From Alphaproteobacteria bacterium (lineage in GTDB: Bacteria > Pseudomonadota > Alphaproteobacteria > Rhodobacterales > Rhodobacteraceae): a stretch of DNA of 64,000 nt. A program made the position numbers and the translations under genes. Numbering within the stretch: the stretch's first letter is position 1; each line of letters starts with the position of its first letter. The notes beneath the pieces were generated by a model. That model had not been told where the DNA came from and ran no database searches. It saw only the letters and a program-made list of their open reading frames with translations. This document shows, in pieces, positions 45,943-60,367 of this stretch. The stretch spans positions 1 through 64,000 of the forward strand of contig JAUIAS010000012.1 in the NCBI GenBank assembly GCA_030425395.1, given 5' to 3'.

Positions 45943-48306
45943 ATGGGACAGGGGACAATCGCGGGTAAATCCTGCGGCTTCCGATTTAACAAGGTCCATA
46001 TGTTGTGGTCCGCACCGCTCGCGCTTTTCCTAAGCATTGCAATGGCTTTGATGGTTTTTCCGACCGTTTCCGCCGCACAGGATTACCGGTTCAATGCTGT
46101 CTCTGTTCAGGGAAATCAGCGTATCGAATCCGGCACGATTCTGACCTACGCGGGAATCGCTCGCGGTGAAACGGTCTCGGCTGGTGAGCTGAACGACGCC
46201 TATCAGCGCATCGTGAACAGCGGATTGTTCGAATCCGTCGAAATAGAGCCGCGCGGTGGCACGCTTGTTATCTCGGTCAAGGAATACCCGGTCATCATCC
46301 GGTTGGCCTTTGAAGGCAACAAGCGGATCAAGGACGAAGACCTCGAAGGGTTTATTCAATCCGCGCCGCGCCGGGTGCTCAACCCCGCGCAGGCCGAAAA
46401 GGACGCGGCGACCATCGCCGAAGCGTATAGCCAACAAGGCCGCATCGCCGCCACCGCCACGCCGCGCATCATTCGCCGTGGCGACAACCGCGTCGATCTG
46501 ATCTTTGAAATCGCCGAAGGTGACACGATCGAGGTGGAACGCGTGTCGGTTGTTGGCAACCGCGTCTTTTCCGACCGCCGTTTGCGCCGTGTTCTTGAAA
46601 CAAAGCAGGCCGGCATTCTGCGCGCCTTTGTGCGCTCTGACACGTTGATTGAAGATCGGGTCGAATTCGACAAACAGGTTCTTCGCGACTTCTATCAGTC
46701 GCGCGGCTATATCGACTTCCGCGTCAAGGATGTGAACGCCGAACTTACCCGCAAGCGCGACGCGTTTTTTGTGACCTTCAACGTCGAAGAAGGGCAGCAA
46801 TTCACATTTGGCGAAATTACCACCGTATCGGAATATGACGGCATTGACGCACAGGCCTATCAGGACGTGCTCAAGATCAAACCGGGTGTGGTCTATTCGC
46901 CGTCTCTTGTCGAAAACTCAATCTCCCGGCAGGAACGCCTCGCGCTGAACAATGCGGTGGACTTCCTCAGGGTCGAACCCCGGATCACCCGCAACGATGC
47001 GGACCTGACGCTGGATGTCGAATTTGTTCTGACCCGTGGCCCGCGCATTTTTGTCGAGCGTATCGACATCGAAGGCAACACCACCACCCTTGACCGGGTG
47101 ATCCGCCGCCAGTTCCGGATCGTTGAGGGCGACCCGTTCAACCCCCGCGAAATTCGCGAAAGCGCCGAACGCATCCGGGCATTGGGTTTCTTCTCTGAAT
47201 CTGATGTGCAGGCCCGCGAAGGCAGCTCGGACGATCAGGTCATCGTCGGCGTCGATGTGACCGAACAGCCAACAGGCTCACTCAGCCTTGGCGGCTCCTA
47301 CTCGGTCAATGACGGTTTCGGGATCGCTCTGGGCCTTGAGGAAAACAACTTCCTCGGGCGGGGCCAGAAGCTGCGGTTCGATTGGTCCTCGGCAGAGGAC
47401 GCGGCCTCCTATGGGCTGTCGTTTGTGGAACCGAACCTGTTGGGCCGGGATGTCGAACTGGGCTTGTCTGCCTTCTATACCGAAGCGGATTCCAGCTTTT
47501 CGACCTATGACACCGAAAGCCTTACTTTCCGCCCGTCGCTGACATTCCCGATCAGCGAAAACGGTCGCCTGCAACTGCGCATGGCCGCCAAGGAAAGCGA
47601 AATGAAGGCCCGTGCCCTGCCTACGCATGGCACTGTCATAGGCAATGAAATCGCTATTGGCCCACAAACCGATCTGTCGTTCGGCTATACCTATTCCTTC
47701 GACAGCCGGATTACCGGTCTGAACCCGAACGCTGGTGTCCTCTTGCAGGTCAGCCAGGATTACGCCGGGTTTGGCGGTGATAGTGAATACATCAAGACCA
47801 GCGCCCGTGCCGTTGCCCAAACCAAGGTGTTTAACGAAGAAGTCACGCTGCGTGCCACGCTCGAGGCCGGTTCGTTGAATTGGAAGACCGGCACCAACAG
47901 CCGTGCAAGTGATCGCTTTATTCTGGGGCCACGCACGATCCGCGGGTTTGAACCCGGCGGGATTGGCCCGCGCGATCAAACCGGTGGTTTTGACGATCCG
48001 CTGGGCGGTAACCTCTATGCCGTGGCGCGGTTCGAGGCGGACTTCCCGCTTGGCTTGCCCGAGGAAATCGGGATGCGCGGCGGCGTGTTCTATGATGTCG
48101 GCAACGTCTGGGATATCAAGAACGTGAACACCGTGGGGGCAACCAATATCGTTGGTGCCAACGGATCTGCACGCCACGTCATCGGCTTTGCACTGTTCTG
48201 GGACACCGCGATCGGTCCGCTTCGGTTCAACTTCACCAACGCGCTGAGCAAAGAGACCTTTGACAAGGAACAGACCTTCGACTTCACGATCTCGACCAAT
48301 TTCTGA
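45943..48306 (+). CDS. bamA: Outer-membrane protein assembly factor BamA
   Basis: A 787-residue outer-membrane insertase. A signal segment (WSAPLALFLSIAMALMVFP) ends near SAAQDY. Five POTRA domains (about 45-430) contain repeated motifs such as FEGNKRIKDEDLE, VVGNRVFSDRRL and IEGNTTTLDRVIRRQF. The C-terminal beta-barrel ends with aromatic Phe (TISTNF). GFEPGGIGPRD matches the conserved loop 6 region. The ATG at 45943 has a weak ribosome site; an ATG at 46000 with AAGG upstream would give a more compact signal peptide. Confidence 0.95.
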   Translation: MGQGTIAGKSCGFRFNKVHMLWSAPLALFLSIAMALMVFPTVSAAQDYRFNAVSVQGNQRIESGTILTYAGIARGETVSAGELNDAYQRIVNSGLFESVEIEPRGGTLVISVKEYPVIIRLAFEGNKRIKDEDLEGFIQSAPRRVLNPAQAEKDAATIAEAYSQQGRIAATATPRIIRRGDNRVDLIFEIAEGDTIEVERVSVVGNRVFSDRRLRRVLETKQAGILRAFVRSDTLIEDRVEFDKQVLRDFYQSRGYIDFRVKDVNAELTRKRDAFFVTFNVEEGQQFTFGEITTVSEYDGIDAQAYQDVLKIKPGVVYSPSLVENSISRQERLALNNAVDFLRVEPRITRNDADLTLDVEFVLTRGPRIFVERIDIEGNTTTLDRVIRRQFRIVEGDPFNPREIRESAERIRALGFFSESDVQAREGSSDDQVIVGVDVTEQPTGSLSLGGSYSVNDGFGIALGLEENNFLGRGQKLRFDWSSAEDAASYGLSFVEPNLLGRDVELGLSAFYTEADSSFSTYDTESLTFRPSLTFPISENGRLQLRMAAKESEMKARALPTHGTVIGNEIAIGPQTDLSFGYTYSFDSRITGLNPNAGVLLQVSQDYAGFGGDSEYIKTSARAVAQTKVFNEEVTLRATLEAGSLNWKTGTNSRASDRFILGPRTIRGFEPGGIGPRDQTGGFDDPLGGNLYAVARFEADFPLGLPEEIGMRGGVFYDVGNVWDIKNVNTVGATNIVGANGSARHVIGFALFWDTAIGPLRFNFTNALSKETFDKEQTFDFTISTNF

Positions 48307-48895
48307 TCGTCTCACCATTCCGGGCCGCCGTTTGGCGGCCCGCATCCTTTTGTGCCTGATTTTTGGCGCAGCAGGGGGCTTGCCTGTGGCGGCCCAAAAC
48401 CTTGGCACGGTGCAAAGCCCGATCCTCACGGTCGAATCGGACAGGCTTTTGATCGACAGCGCATTTGGCAAACGACTCGAACAGGAGTTCGAAGCCGATG
48501 GCGCGGTCCTTGCTGCGGAAAACCGCAGGATCGAAGCTGAATTGACAGCCGAGGAAAAAGATCTCACCGAACGCCGCCCATCAATGGATGCCGAGGCCTT
48601 TCGCGTGCTCGCGGATGCGTTCGACGAAAAGGTGCGGGAAATTCGCCGCACGCAGGACGCCAAGGCGCGCGAACTGACCCAACGCCGCGAAGCCAACCGC
48701 GTGGCTTACCTTAATGCGGTGGCCCCTGTGCTTGAGCGTATGATGCGCGAATCCGGTGCCGCGGTCATTCTGGAACGCAGCAGCGTGTTTATCAGCGCGA
48801 ACGTGATCGACATCACCGATACCGCCATTGCCCGTATCGACAGTGTGCTGGGTGACGGCAGCCATCTGATCAAGCGGGACGAACAGGCCGAGTAA
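48260..48895 (+). CDS. OmpH/Skp-family periplasmic chaperone
   Basis: About 211 residues from the only upstream ATG, which overlaps bamA by 47 bases. A signal peptide (LAARILLCLIFGAAGGLPVA) precedes a long helical, charged coiled-coil region (about 75-150) typical of Skp, which binds unfolded outer-membrane proteins. A TTG just before LAARILL could be the true start and would give a normal short signal peptide. Location after bamA matches the usual order. Confidence 0.85.
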   Translation: MTRNRPSTSRSRPISDRLTIPGRRLAARILLCLIFGAAGGLPVAAQNLGTVQSPILTVESDRLLIDSAFGKRLEQEFEADGAVLAAENRRIEAELTAEEKDLTERRPSMDAEAFRVLADAFDEKVREIRRTQDAKARELTQRREANRVAYLNAVAPVLERMMRESGAAVILERSSVFISANVIDITDTAIARIDSVLGDGSHLIKRDEQAE

Positions 48896-48976
48896 CGCGC
48901 AGATGCTTGCCCAATTGCGCGTGGGTTGCTAGGGACTTGGCCCAAGTTAAACACAACAGCGCGGAAAGACCTGACC

Positions 48977-49441
48977 ATGACGAATGACCTGAAAAGCGCG
49001 GACATTTCCCTGATCCAGCGGATCATTCCTCATCGTTATCCATTTCTTCTGGTGGATCGCGTTGTTGATATCGACGGCTATACCTCGGCCACGGGGATCA
49101 AGAACGTCACCATGAACGAACCCCATTTTCAGGGGCACTTTCCCGGAAACCCCGTGATGCCCGGCGTTACAATCGTCGAAGCGATGGCCCAGACCGCCGC
49201 CGTGATGGTGGGGGTGGCTATGGACTATGCCGATCGCAATTTGCAGGTCTATTTCATGGCAATCGACAAGTGCAAATTCCGCCGCATGGTCCGGCCCGGA
49301 GATCAGTTGGAACTGCGCCTGACCACGCAGCGCGGCAAACCCGGCGCGCGGGTCTGGAAGTTCTCCGGCGTTGCCACCGTCGATGGTGAAATGGCCGCCG
49401 AAGCAGAATTTACCGCGATGATGGAGCAACCCGCCGGATGA
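48977..49441 (+). CDS. fabZ: (3R)-hydroxyacyl-ACP dehydratase
   Basis: A 154-residue hot-dog-fold dehydratase of fatty-acid synthesis. [13 protein letters not shown], the catalytic His in [13 protein letters not shown] and the Glu in [10 protein letters not shown] are intact. The ATG at 48977 is chosen (MTNDLKSAD); an ATG at 48926 lacks a ribosome site. Overlaps lpxA by 4 bases; both draw on hydroxyacyl-ACP. Confidence 0.96.
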   Translation: MTNDLKSADISLIQRIIPHRYPFLLVDRVVDIDGYTSATGIKNVTMNEPHFQGHFPGNPVMPGVTIVEAMAQTAAVMVGVAMDYADRNLQVYFMAIDKCKFRRMVRPGDQLELRLTTQRGKPGARVWKFSGVATVDGEMAAEAEFTAMMEQPAG

Positions 49442-50223
49442 GCCCCAAAATCCACCCTTCTGCCGTGATCGAAGACGGTGCCCGCATTGGTGCGGATTGT
49501 ACCATTGGTCCATTCTGCCTTGTTGGCGCAGATGTGACGCTTGGTGATCGCGTGACGCTGAAATCGCATGTTGTCGTCACTGGCAATACCATCATTGGCG
49601 AGGATACCGAAATCTATGCCTTCGCTGTCATCGGCGAGGTTCCGCAAGACAAGAAATACAAGGGCGAGGAAAGCCGCCTGATCGTCGGTGCGCGCAATCG
49701 TATCCGTGAACACGTTACCATGAACGGTGGCACCGAAGGCGGCGGCGGTGTGACCCGCGTCGGCGATGACGGGCTGTTCATGGCAGGGTGCCACATCGCC
49801 CATGACGCGCAGGTCGCGAACCGCGTCATCGTCGTCAACAATGCCGCCGTTGCCGGGCATTGCATTCTGGAAGACGATGTATTGGTCGGCGGGCTGGCTG
49901 GGTTGCACCAGTTTGTGCGCATCGGGCGTGGTGCGATCATCGGCGCGATGGCCAAGGTCACCAACGATGTGATGCCCTATGGGCTGGTGCAGGGCCCGCG
50001 CGGCGAACTGGACGGTCTCAACCTTGTCGGGTTGAAGCGCCGGGGTGTCAGCCGCGAAGACATAACCGCGTTGCGCGCCGCCTTCCAGATGCTGGCGCAG
50101 GGCGAAGGCACCTTCAAGGATCGGGCTGAAAGGCTGGGCGATGAAACAAACAGCGACTATGTGCGCGACATCGCTGAATTCATTCTCAGCGAAAGCGACC
50201 GGTCTTTCCTGACTCCGAAATGA
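49438..50223 (+). CDS. lpxA: UDP-N-acetylglucosamine acyltransferase
   Basis: A 261-residue left-handed beta-helix enzyme performing the first step of lipid A synthesis. Hexapeptide repeats run from [17 protein letters not shown] through about residue 185. The catalytic His region is [13 protein letters not shown] and the [11 protein letters not shown] block follows. ATGA overlaps with fabZ upstream and lpxI downstream indicate tight coupling. Confidence 0.96.
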   Translation: MSPKIHPSAVIEDGARIGADCTIGPFCLVGADVTLGDRVTLKSHVVVTGNTIIGEDTEIYAFAVIGEVPQDKKYKGEESRLIVGARNRIREHVTMNGGTEGGGGVTRVGDDGLFMAGCHIAHDAQVANRVIVVNNAAVAGHCILEDDVLVGGLAGLHQFVRIGRGAIIGAMAKVTNDVMPYGLVQGPRGELDGLNLVGLKRRGVSREDITALRAAFQMLAQGEGTFKDRAERLGDETNSDYVRDIAEFILSESDRSFLTPK

Positions 50224-51047
50224 CCGCGCGTCTTGCGTTGATCGCCGGGCAGGGGGATCTGCCCGCCGCTCTCTACGGGGCATTGGATGCCCCTCCGATG
50301 GTCTGTGCGGTGATGGGACATGAACCAAATTCCCTGACCCCGGACTGGATTTTCAGACTGGAAACGCTGGGCAGCCTGATCAACGATCTGGCGGCGGGCG
50401 AGGTGAGCGAGGTGTGCCTGTGCGGGAGCATCCGCCGGCCCCAGATTGACCCTGCCGCCATTGACGCGGCGACCTTTCCGCTGATCCCGGCGCTGCAGGC
50501 CGCGCTGGCTGCGGGTGACGACGGTGCCTTGCGCGCGGTCATGGCCTTGTTCGAAGAACGGGGCCTCAAGATACGGGCCGCCCATGAAATTGCGCCGTCG
50601 CTGCTTGCTCCGTTGGGAATACTTGGTGCGATGCCGTCCGATCCATCGCTTGATGCCGATCTTGCGGCGGCGCGGCTGGCGTTGCAGGACATGGGCAGCG
50701 GCGATATCGGACAGGCGGTCGTGGCGCGCGACGGGAAGGTGATTGCCCGTGAAGACGCGCGCGGCACTGATGCGATGTTGGCCGATCTTTCCCAACCAGA
50801 CAGCGACACCGGCGATCCACGGGGCAAGGGGGGCGTTTTGATCAAGGCACCCAAGCCGGGGCAGGATCTCCGCGCTGATCTGCCCACCATCGGCCCGGAT
50901 ACAGCGACCGGCGCGCAGGGCGCAGGGCTGCGCGGCATTGCCGTGGCCGCAGGTGCGACCCTTGTTCTGGATCGTGCCAGCCTCGCACATGCCTGTGACA
51001 AGCGCGGGCTTTTTCTCTGCGGGGTCGATGCATGCATGTTTTCGTGA
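50220..51047 (+). CDS. lpxI: UDP-2,3-diacylglucosamine diphosphatase LpxI
   Basis: A 275-residue LpxI hydrolase that yields lipid X, replacing LpxH in alphaproteobacteria. ALIAGQGDLPAAL at the N-terminus and GAGLRGIAVAAGATLVLDR plus FLCGVD near the C-terminus, with DLPTIGPDT, match the family. It lies between lpxA and lpxB as usual for the group. Confidence 0.94.
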   Translation: MTARLALIAGQGDLPAALYGALDAPPMVCAVMGHEPNSLTPDWIFRLETLGSLINDLAAGEVSEVCLCGSIRRPQIDPAAIDAATFPLIPALQAALAAGDDGALRAVMALFEERGLKIRAAHEIAPSLLAPLGILGAMPSDPSLDADLAAARLALQDMGSGDIGQAVVARDGKVIAREDARGTDAMLADLSQPDSDTGDPRGKGGVLIKAPKPGQDLRADLPTIGPDTATGAQGAGLRGIAVAAGATLVLDRASLAHACDKRGLFLCGVDACMFS

Positions 51048-52180
51048 TCGCGGGCGAACCCTCGGGGGATCGCCTCGGCACGGCCCTGATGGCGGGATTA
51101 AAGGCTTTGGTGCCGGGTATCCGGTTTTCCGGCGTGGGCGGCGCGGGCATGGCGGGCGAGGGGCTTTCGAGCCTGTTTCCCATGGACGAATTGTCGGTGA
51201 TGGGCATCGCCGAGATATTGCCGAAATACCGTCACCTCAAACGCCGTATCGCGCAAACCGCGCGGGCAGTCATCGACACCGCGCCCGACGTTCTGATCAC
51301 CATAGACAGCCCGGATTTCTGCCTGCGTGTGGCCCGGCAGGTCAAAGCGGCATCGGATATTCGCACCGTGCATTACGTCGCCCCGACGGTTTGGGCATGG
51401 CGTCCGGGACGCGCGCAGAAAATGGCGCAGGTGATTGACCATGTGCTTGCCTTGTTCCCGTTTGAGCCTCCGCTGATGCAGGCCGCGGGTATGCGGTGCG
51501 ATTTTGTCGGACATCCGGTTGTGGCCGAGCCGGTCCCCTCGGCGCAGGATCAGGCGGCGTTGCGTGCCCGGTTTGATCTGGGCGAGGCACCGGTTCTTCT
51601 GGCTTTGCCCGGATCGCGGCGCGGAGAGGTCGGACGCCTTGCCCCCGTCTTTGGGGCGGCGATAGACCGCTACTTGGCCGCACGCCCGGATATGCGGGTC
51701 ATTGTGCCTGCCGCAGGCCCGGTGGCACATGTGGTGCGTGATCTGACGGCGGACTGGCCCGGGTCCGCAATCGTCCTTGATCCGGCAGAGCATGACGATT
51801 TTCCAACGCTCAAACGCGGTGCCTTTGGCGCGGCGGAGCTGGCGCTGGCCGCGTCGGGGACGGTTTCTCTCGAACTGGCGGCGGCTGCGACACCGATGGT
51901 TATCGCTTACCGCTTCAACTGGCTCAGCTGGCAGATCATCAGCCGCATGGCCATTGTCGATACTGTCACCTTGGTAAATCTGGTCAGCGACACGCGTGTC
52001 GTGCCCGAATGCCTTGGTCCCGCCTGCACCGCTGAAAACATCGCCAAGGCTCTGGATGATGTCGCCCGGTCCCCTGATCTGCAACGTGACGCGATGGCGT
52101 TGACCATGCAACGGCTGGGGCAGGACGGACAGGCCCCCGGTCTGCGCGCGGCGCACGCGGTTCTTGATGGGTTGTCCTGA
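51032..52180 (+). CDS. lpxB: Lipid-A-disaccharide synthase
   Basis: A 382-residue GT19 glycosyltransferase joining lipid X and UDP-diacylglucosamine. N-terminal VIAGEPSGDRLGTALM, VGGAGMAGEG, TIDSPDFCLRVAR and the C-terminal block AASGTVSLELAAAATPMV are diagnostic. It overlaps lpxI by 16 bases. Last gene of the pyrH-lpxB block. Confidence 0.96.
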   Translation: MHVFVIAGEPSGDRLGTALMAGLKALVPGIRFSGVGGAGMAGEGLSSLFPMDELSVMGIAEILPKYRHLKRRIAQTARAVIDTAPDVLITIDSPDFCLRVARQVKAASDIRTVHYVAPTVWAWRPGRAQKMAQVIDHVLALFPFEPPLMQAAGMRCDFVGHPVVAEPVPSAQDQAALRARFDLGEAPVLLALPGSRRGEVGRLAPVFGAAIDRYLAARPDMRVIVPAAGPVAHVVRDLTADWPGSAIVLDPAEHDDFPTLKRGAFGAAELALAASGTVSLELAAAATPMVIAYRFNWLSWQIISRMAIVDTVTLVNLVSDTRVVPECLGPACTAENIAKALDDVARSPDLQRDAMALTMQRLGQDGQAPGLRAAHAVLDGLS

Positions 52181-52302
52181 CGCGCGGCCCGTCCAATCGC
52201 CCGCGTCGCGCGACAGGTTAACGTAAACACCAGCGCGCCAGCGCTGACCCGTTCACAAACGTGGCGTCAGGCGGGCGTATTCTCGGGACTGGAACGCGAT
52301 GC

Positions 52303-53469
52303 CTAAGACGATGCTTCTGTGGTCCGGGGCTTTGGTTTGATCCAGCCGCCGCCAAAGATCCGCGTGCCGCCCGTTTCATAGAATACGCAGGCCTGTCCGG
52401 GCGACACACCTTCCTCTGCATTCAGCAATTCGACCTCGGCCTCGGTGGCTGAAATCGGACGGACGATTGCTTCGCGCGGGGGGCGCGTGGACCGCACCTT
52501 GACCGACAGATGCCATTCCGCCCGGCTGTCGAACGGTTCATCACCCAGCCAATTAATCTCGCGCACCGGGATGGTGCGGGTAGCCAGCATATGCTTGGGG
52601 CCGACGATGACCTGCCGGTTTTCAACGTCCAGACGCACCACATACAGCGGATCGGCCAATCCGCCGATCCCCAGCCCGCGCCGTTGACCGATCGTGTAAT
52701 GCAGCACACCATTGTGCTGGCCCAGAACGCGGCCATCGGCATGGACGATATCGCCGGGTTCCGCAGAGCCGGGACGCAGCTTTTCGATCACGGCGGCATA
52801 ATTGCCATCAGGGACAAAGCAGATGTCCTGACTGTCGGGTTTGTCCGCCACCGCCAAACCATATTGCGCGGCCATTTCGCGGGTGGCGTGTTTGGACGGA
52901 AGGTGTCCCAGAGGAAACCGGAGGTAGGCCAATTGATCCGGGGTGGTTGAGAACAGGAAATAGGACTGGTCGCGGTTGGCGTCTTCTGCGCAATGAAGCT
53001 CGGGACCGTTTGCCCCCTCCTTGCGTTGAATGTAATGGCCGGTTGCCATGCAGTCGGCCTCGAGATCGCGGGCGGTCTCAAGCAGATCCTTGAACTTGAC
53101 GCGTTCGTTACAGCGGATACAGGGCACGGGCGTTGCACCGGCAAGATAGCTGTCGGCAAATTCGTCGATCACCGCGTCACGGAAGATGTTTTCGTAATCC
53201 AGCACGTAATGGGGAAATCCGCGTTCCTGGGCCACGCGTCGGGCATCGTGAATGTCGATCCCCGCGCAGCAGGCCCCCTTTTTCGCCAGTGCCGCACCGT
53301 GGTCATACAGTTGCAGCGTCACCCCCACGACGTCATACCCCTGGTTGGCCAGATGGGCCGCAACCACGGAACTGTCGACGCCGCCGGACATGGCCACAAC
53401 AACGCGCGTTTCCGATGGCGGTTTGGCAAATCCAAGCGAATTGACCGGATGCGGAGTATCAAGCGGCAT
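52303..53469 (-). CDS. mnmA: tRNA-specific 2-thiouridylase
   Basis: A 388-residue PP-loop enzyme introducing the 2-thio group at U34 of Lys, Glu and Gln tRNAs. PP-loop [17 protein letters not shown], catalytic Cys blocks [14 protein letters not shown] and [13 protein letters not shown], and HYTIQQ-like [11 protein letters not shown] are present. Convergent with lpxB, divergent from sciP. Confidence 0.95.
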   Translation of the reverse strand: MPLDTPHPVNSLGFAKPPSETRVVVAMSGGVDSSVVAAHLANQGYDVVGVTLQLYDHGAALAKKGACCAGIDIHDARRVAQERGFPHYVLDYENIFRDAVIDEFADSYLAGATPVPCIRCNERVKFKDLLETARDLEADCMATGHYIQRKEGANGPELHCAEDANRDQSYFLFSTTPDQLAYLRFPLGHLPSKHATREMAAQYGLAVADKPDSQDICFVPDGNYAAVIEKLRPGSAEPGDIVHADGRVLGQHNGVLHYTIGQRRGLGIGGLADPLYVVRLDVENRQVIVGPKHMLATRTIPVREINWLGDEPFDSRAEWHLSVKVRSTRPPREAIVRPISATEAEVELLNAEEGVSPGQACVFYETGGTRIFGGGWIKPKPRTTEASS

Positions 53470-53601
53470 GGGGTGTTCCCTTCGGGACGCGGGGTGGGTT
53501 CGTCAGAATATAGGAAAATCCTAAATACTCTCAAGACCGGGCTTCACGCCCCATTAAAGGGTCTGGCGCAGTCTGCAACCGCCGAAACAGGATGACCCGA
53601 T

Positions 53602-53892
53602 ATGTTTCTAAAGAAAATAGATGGAAAACGGGCCGTGCGCTTGCCCGATGGCCGTGTTCTGACCCGAGCCGACCTGCCGCCACCGGATACGGTTCGATGG
53701 GTGGCATCGCGCAAGGCTGCGGTTGTGCGCGGCGTGGCGCATGGGCTGCTGACCGAAAAACAAGCCATGGAACGCTATGGTCTGAGCGCCGAAGAATTCA
53801 TGTCCTGGGTTGAGGCGGTTGCCTCGCACGGGGAACAGGCGCTCAAGACGACCAAGCTGCGGGTGTATCGCAAATCAGATAGACAACCCTAA
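53602..53892 (+). CDS. sciP: CtrA inhibitor SciP (DUF1153)
   Basis: A 96-residue DNA-binding protein. KRAVRLPDGRVLTRADLPPP is not exact but KIDGKRAVRLPDG, TVRWVASRKAAVVRGVAHG and LLTEKQAMERYGLSAEEFMS match DUF1153/SciP. In Caulobacter SciP blocks CtrA-dependent transcription. CAGGATG lies 7 bases before the ATG. ctrA follows on the same strand after 94 bases. Confidence 0.9.
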   Translation: MFLKKIDGKRAVRLPDGRVLTRADLPPPDTVRWVASRKAAVVRGVAHGLLTEKQAMERYGLSAEEFMSWVEAVASHGEQALKTTKLRVYRKSDRQP

Positions 53893-53918
53893 GTTGTTTC
53901 GCTAAAGTCGTACACAAG

Positions 53919-53934
53919 GTAACCGTCGGTTAAC
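53919..53934 (+). promoter_or_regulatory. CtrA-type binding site upstream of ctrA
   Basis: GTAACCGTCGGTTAAC matches TTAA-N7-TTAAC with one mismatch and is nearly palindromic. It lies about 53 bases before the ctrA ATG, suggesting autoregulation. Confidence 0.55.
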
Positions 53935-53986
53935 CTCTTTGCCCCAGATTTATCTGCGGACATCGCCACCCGAGGGAGAGTGCAGA

Positions 53987-59006
<5,020 letters not shown>

Positions 59007-59022
59007 CCTTTTCCCATGTTTT

Positions 59023-59066
59023 GTTCCAAGAAATTGAGAATGTTCCGGTTTGTTCTCAAAAAGTTC
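59023..59066 (+). promoter_or_regulatory. SOS (LexA) box and phased GTTC motifs
   Basis: GTTC occurs at 59023, 59042, 59052 and 59063. The pair at 59052-59066 is GTTCTCAAAAAGTTC, an exact GTTC-N7-GTTC alphaproteobacterial SOS box. The spacings of 19, 10 and 11 bases put all copies on one helix face. It sits about 65 bases before the ATG of the 40-residue gene. Confidence 0.65.
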
Positions 59067-59131
59067 TTTACAGGATGTCCGGAAAATGAGAACAAAGAGT
59101 TAACAAAGTTCTGATTAACCGGAGTGACACG

Positions 59132-59254
59132 ATGTTCCATGATCTAAAAGCAGTCTTCCAGCGCGCGCAGCCTACGCTGCTTCAGGACATGGCCGGTGTG
59201 ACGGCTCTGGTGGTGATGTTGCTGACCGCGTTGCATCTGCCCAATCTGTTCTGA
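59132..59254 (+). CDS. 40-residue single-span membrane protein, probably SOS-induced
   Basis: Reads MFHDLKAVFQRAQPTLLQDM, then the hydrophobic segment AGVTALVVMLLTALHLPNLF. CCGGAG lies about 8 bases before the ATG. An SOS box is upstream and a strong terminator lies at 59396, so it forms its own transcript. It has no sequence likeness I can name. By position and regulation it resembles SOS-induced small membrane division inhibitors such as Caulobacter SidA, but no homology is claimed. Confidence 0.68.
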   Translation: MFHDLKAVFQRAQPTLLQDMAGVTALVVMLLTALHLPNLF

Positions 59255-59395
59255 CGTCGGATTTCTGCCTGCGGCCTCACTGCTCGTAATCCGGGGGAAG
59301 TGTCCCAATCCGTCACTGCCCGACGGCCCCCGTAACCACCCCGGCCCCCACCGGATCGGTTGAGCCTCACGCCAAGTGAGACGCACCACTTGCCG

Positions 59396-59429
59396 CCGCC
59401 GCCCCTGCCGGGTGTGCGGCGGTTTTTTT
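59396..59429 (+). terminator. Rho-independent terminator after the SOS-boxed gene
   Basis: CCGCCGC pairs with GCGGCGG with an internal CCC-GGG sub-stem, followed by seven T. The 140 bases between the stop and this hairpin are GC-rich and unassigned. Confidence 0.85.
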
Positions 59430-59449
59430 GTCGGGATTTGGTAAAGGCG

Positions 59450-59902
59450 TCAGGCGTGCTGGGCGGCTTCGGCCTGTTGCATGGCCGCGACAGAAGCATC
59501 GAGCGCAAGCAGGATCGAGGCATGCCGGTTCTTGTAGTCGCGGGCGGGACGCAGCACTTCCAGCCCGTCAAACGGGGCATCCGGTGTGGGCCCATCGGAT
59601 TTGAGCATTGCCTTGAGCTGATCGCGTGCGGTTTCAAGCTGCGCCCTTGTGGTGCCCAGAATGGCCGATCCAACGACCGAAGCGGCGGCCTGTCCCAGCG
59701 CGCACGCTTTGACGTCTTGCGCATACTCAGCCACGCGCCCGTCTTTGACACAGATATCCACCGTTACGGTCGATCCGCAGAGCGGCGATCGCTTCTTGAC
59801 GGTGGCCTGCGGGGTTTCCAACCGGTCCAAATGCGGAATATCCGCCGCAAGCGCCAGAATGCGCGAGGAATACAATTTGATCAGATCGGTTTCGGCACTC
59901 AT
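59450..59902 (-). CDS. Iron-sulfur cluster assembly scaffold-like protein (IscU/NifU N-type)
   Basis: A 150-residue protein. SPLCGSTVTVDICVKDGRVA and DVKACALGQAAASVVGSAI supply two Cys of the scaffold site. The C-terminal part (EVLRPARDYKNRHASILLAL) contains the expected HASI-like block. The ATG at 59902 is preceded by GGAG. IscU-like proteins hold nascent Fe-S clusters; whether this one does is inference, since the third Cys is not in its usual place. Confidence 0.8.
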   Translation of the reverse strand: MSAETDLIKLYSSRILALAADIPHLDRLETPQATVKKRSPLCGSTVTVDICVKDGRVAEYAQDVKACALGQAAASVVGSAILGTTRAQLETARDQLKAMLKSDGPTPDAPFDGLEVLRPARDYKNRHASILLALDASVAAMQQAEAAQHA

Positions 59903-59968
59903 GGCTTTTCTCCGCAACGTCTTTCCCATAGATAGTCGAGCGCCCGCCCAATGCAAAAGGTTTCTGCC

Positions 59969-60331
59969 ATGTCTTTCGATCCGACGACGCTTGTCTATGA
60001 TTCCAAAGGGTTGATCCCTTGTATCGCACAAGATGAGGCCACCGGCGAGGTGCTGATGATGGCGTGGATGAACGCGGAGTCCGTGCGCCGCACGCTTGAA
60101 ACCGGGCGCGTTACCTATTGGAGCCGTTCGCGCGCATCCTTCTGGATCAAGGGGGAAAGCTCGGGTCATGTTCAGGAACTGGTGTCGCTGCGGGTGGATT
60201 GTGATCGCGATTGCCTGTTGGCTGTCGTTCATCAAACCGGGCCTGCATGCCATACCAACCGTCGCAGTTGTTTTTATCGTGACGTGGCACCTGACGGGCA
60301 AGAGACGGAGCTGATGGCACCCATGGCGTAA
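59969..60331 (+). CDS. hisI: Phosphoribosyl-AMP cyclohydrolase
   Basis: A 120-residue Zn/Mg enzyme of histidine synthesis. [36 protein letters not shown] and the metal site [20 protein letters not shown] followed by NRRSCFY are conserved. AAAAGG lies 8 bases before the ATG at 59969. Divergent from the scaffold-like gene. Confidence 0.95.
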   Translation: MSFDPTTLVYDSKGLIPCIAQDEATGEVLMMAWMNAESVRRTLETGRVTYWSRSRASFWIKGESSGHVQELVSLRVDCDRDCLLAVVHQTGPACHTNRRSCFYRDVAPDGQETELMAPMA

Positions 60332-60367
60332 TGGGTATTTGACACGAGAAAGAAGCCAAGACGCTGG

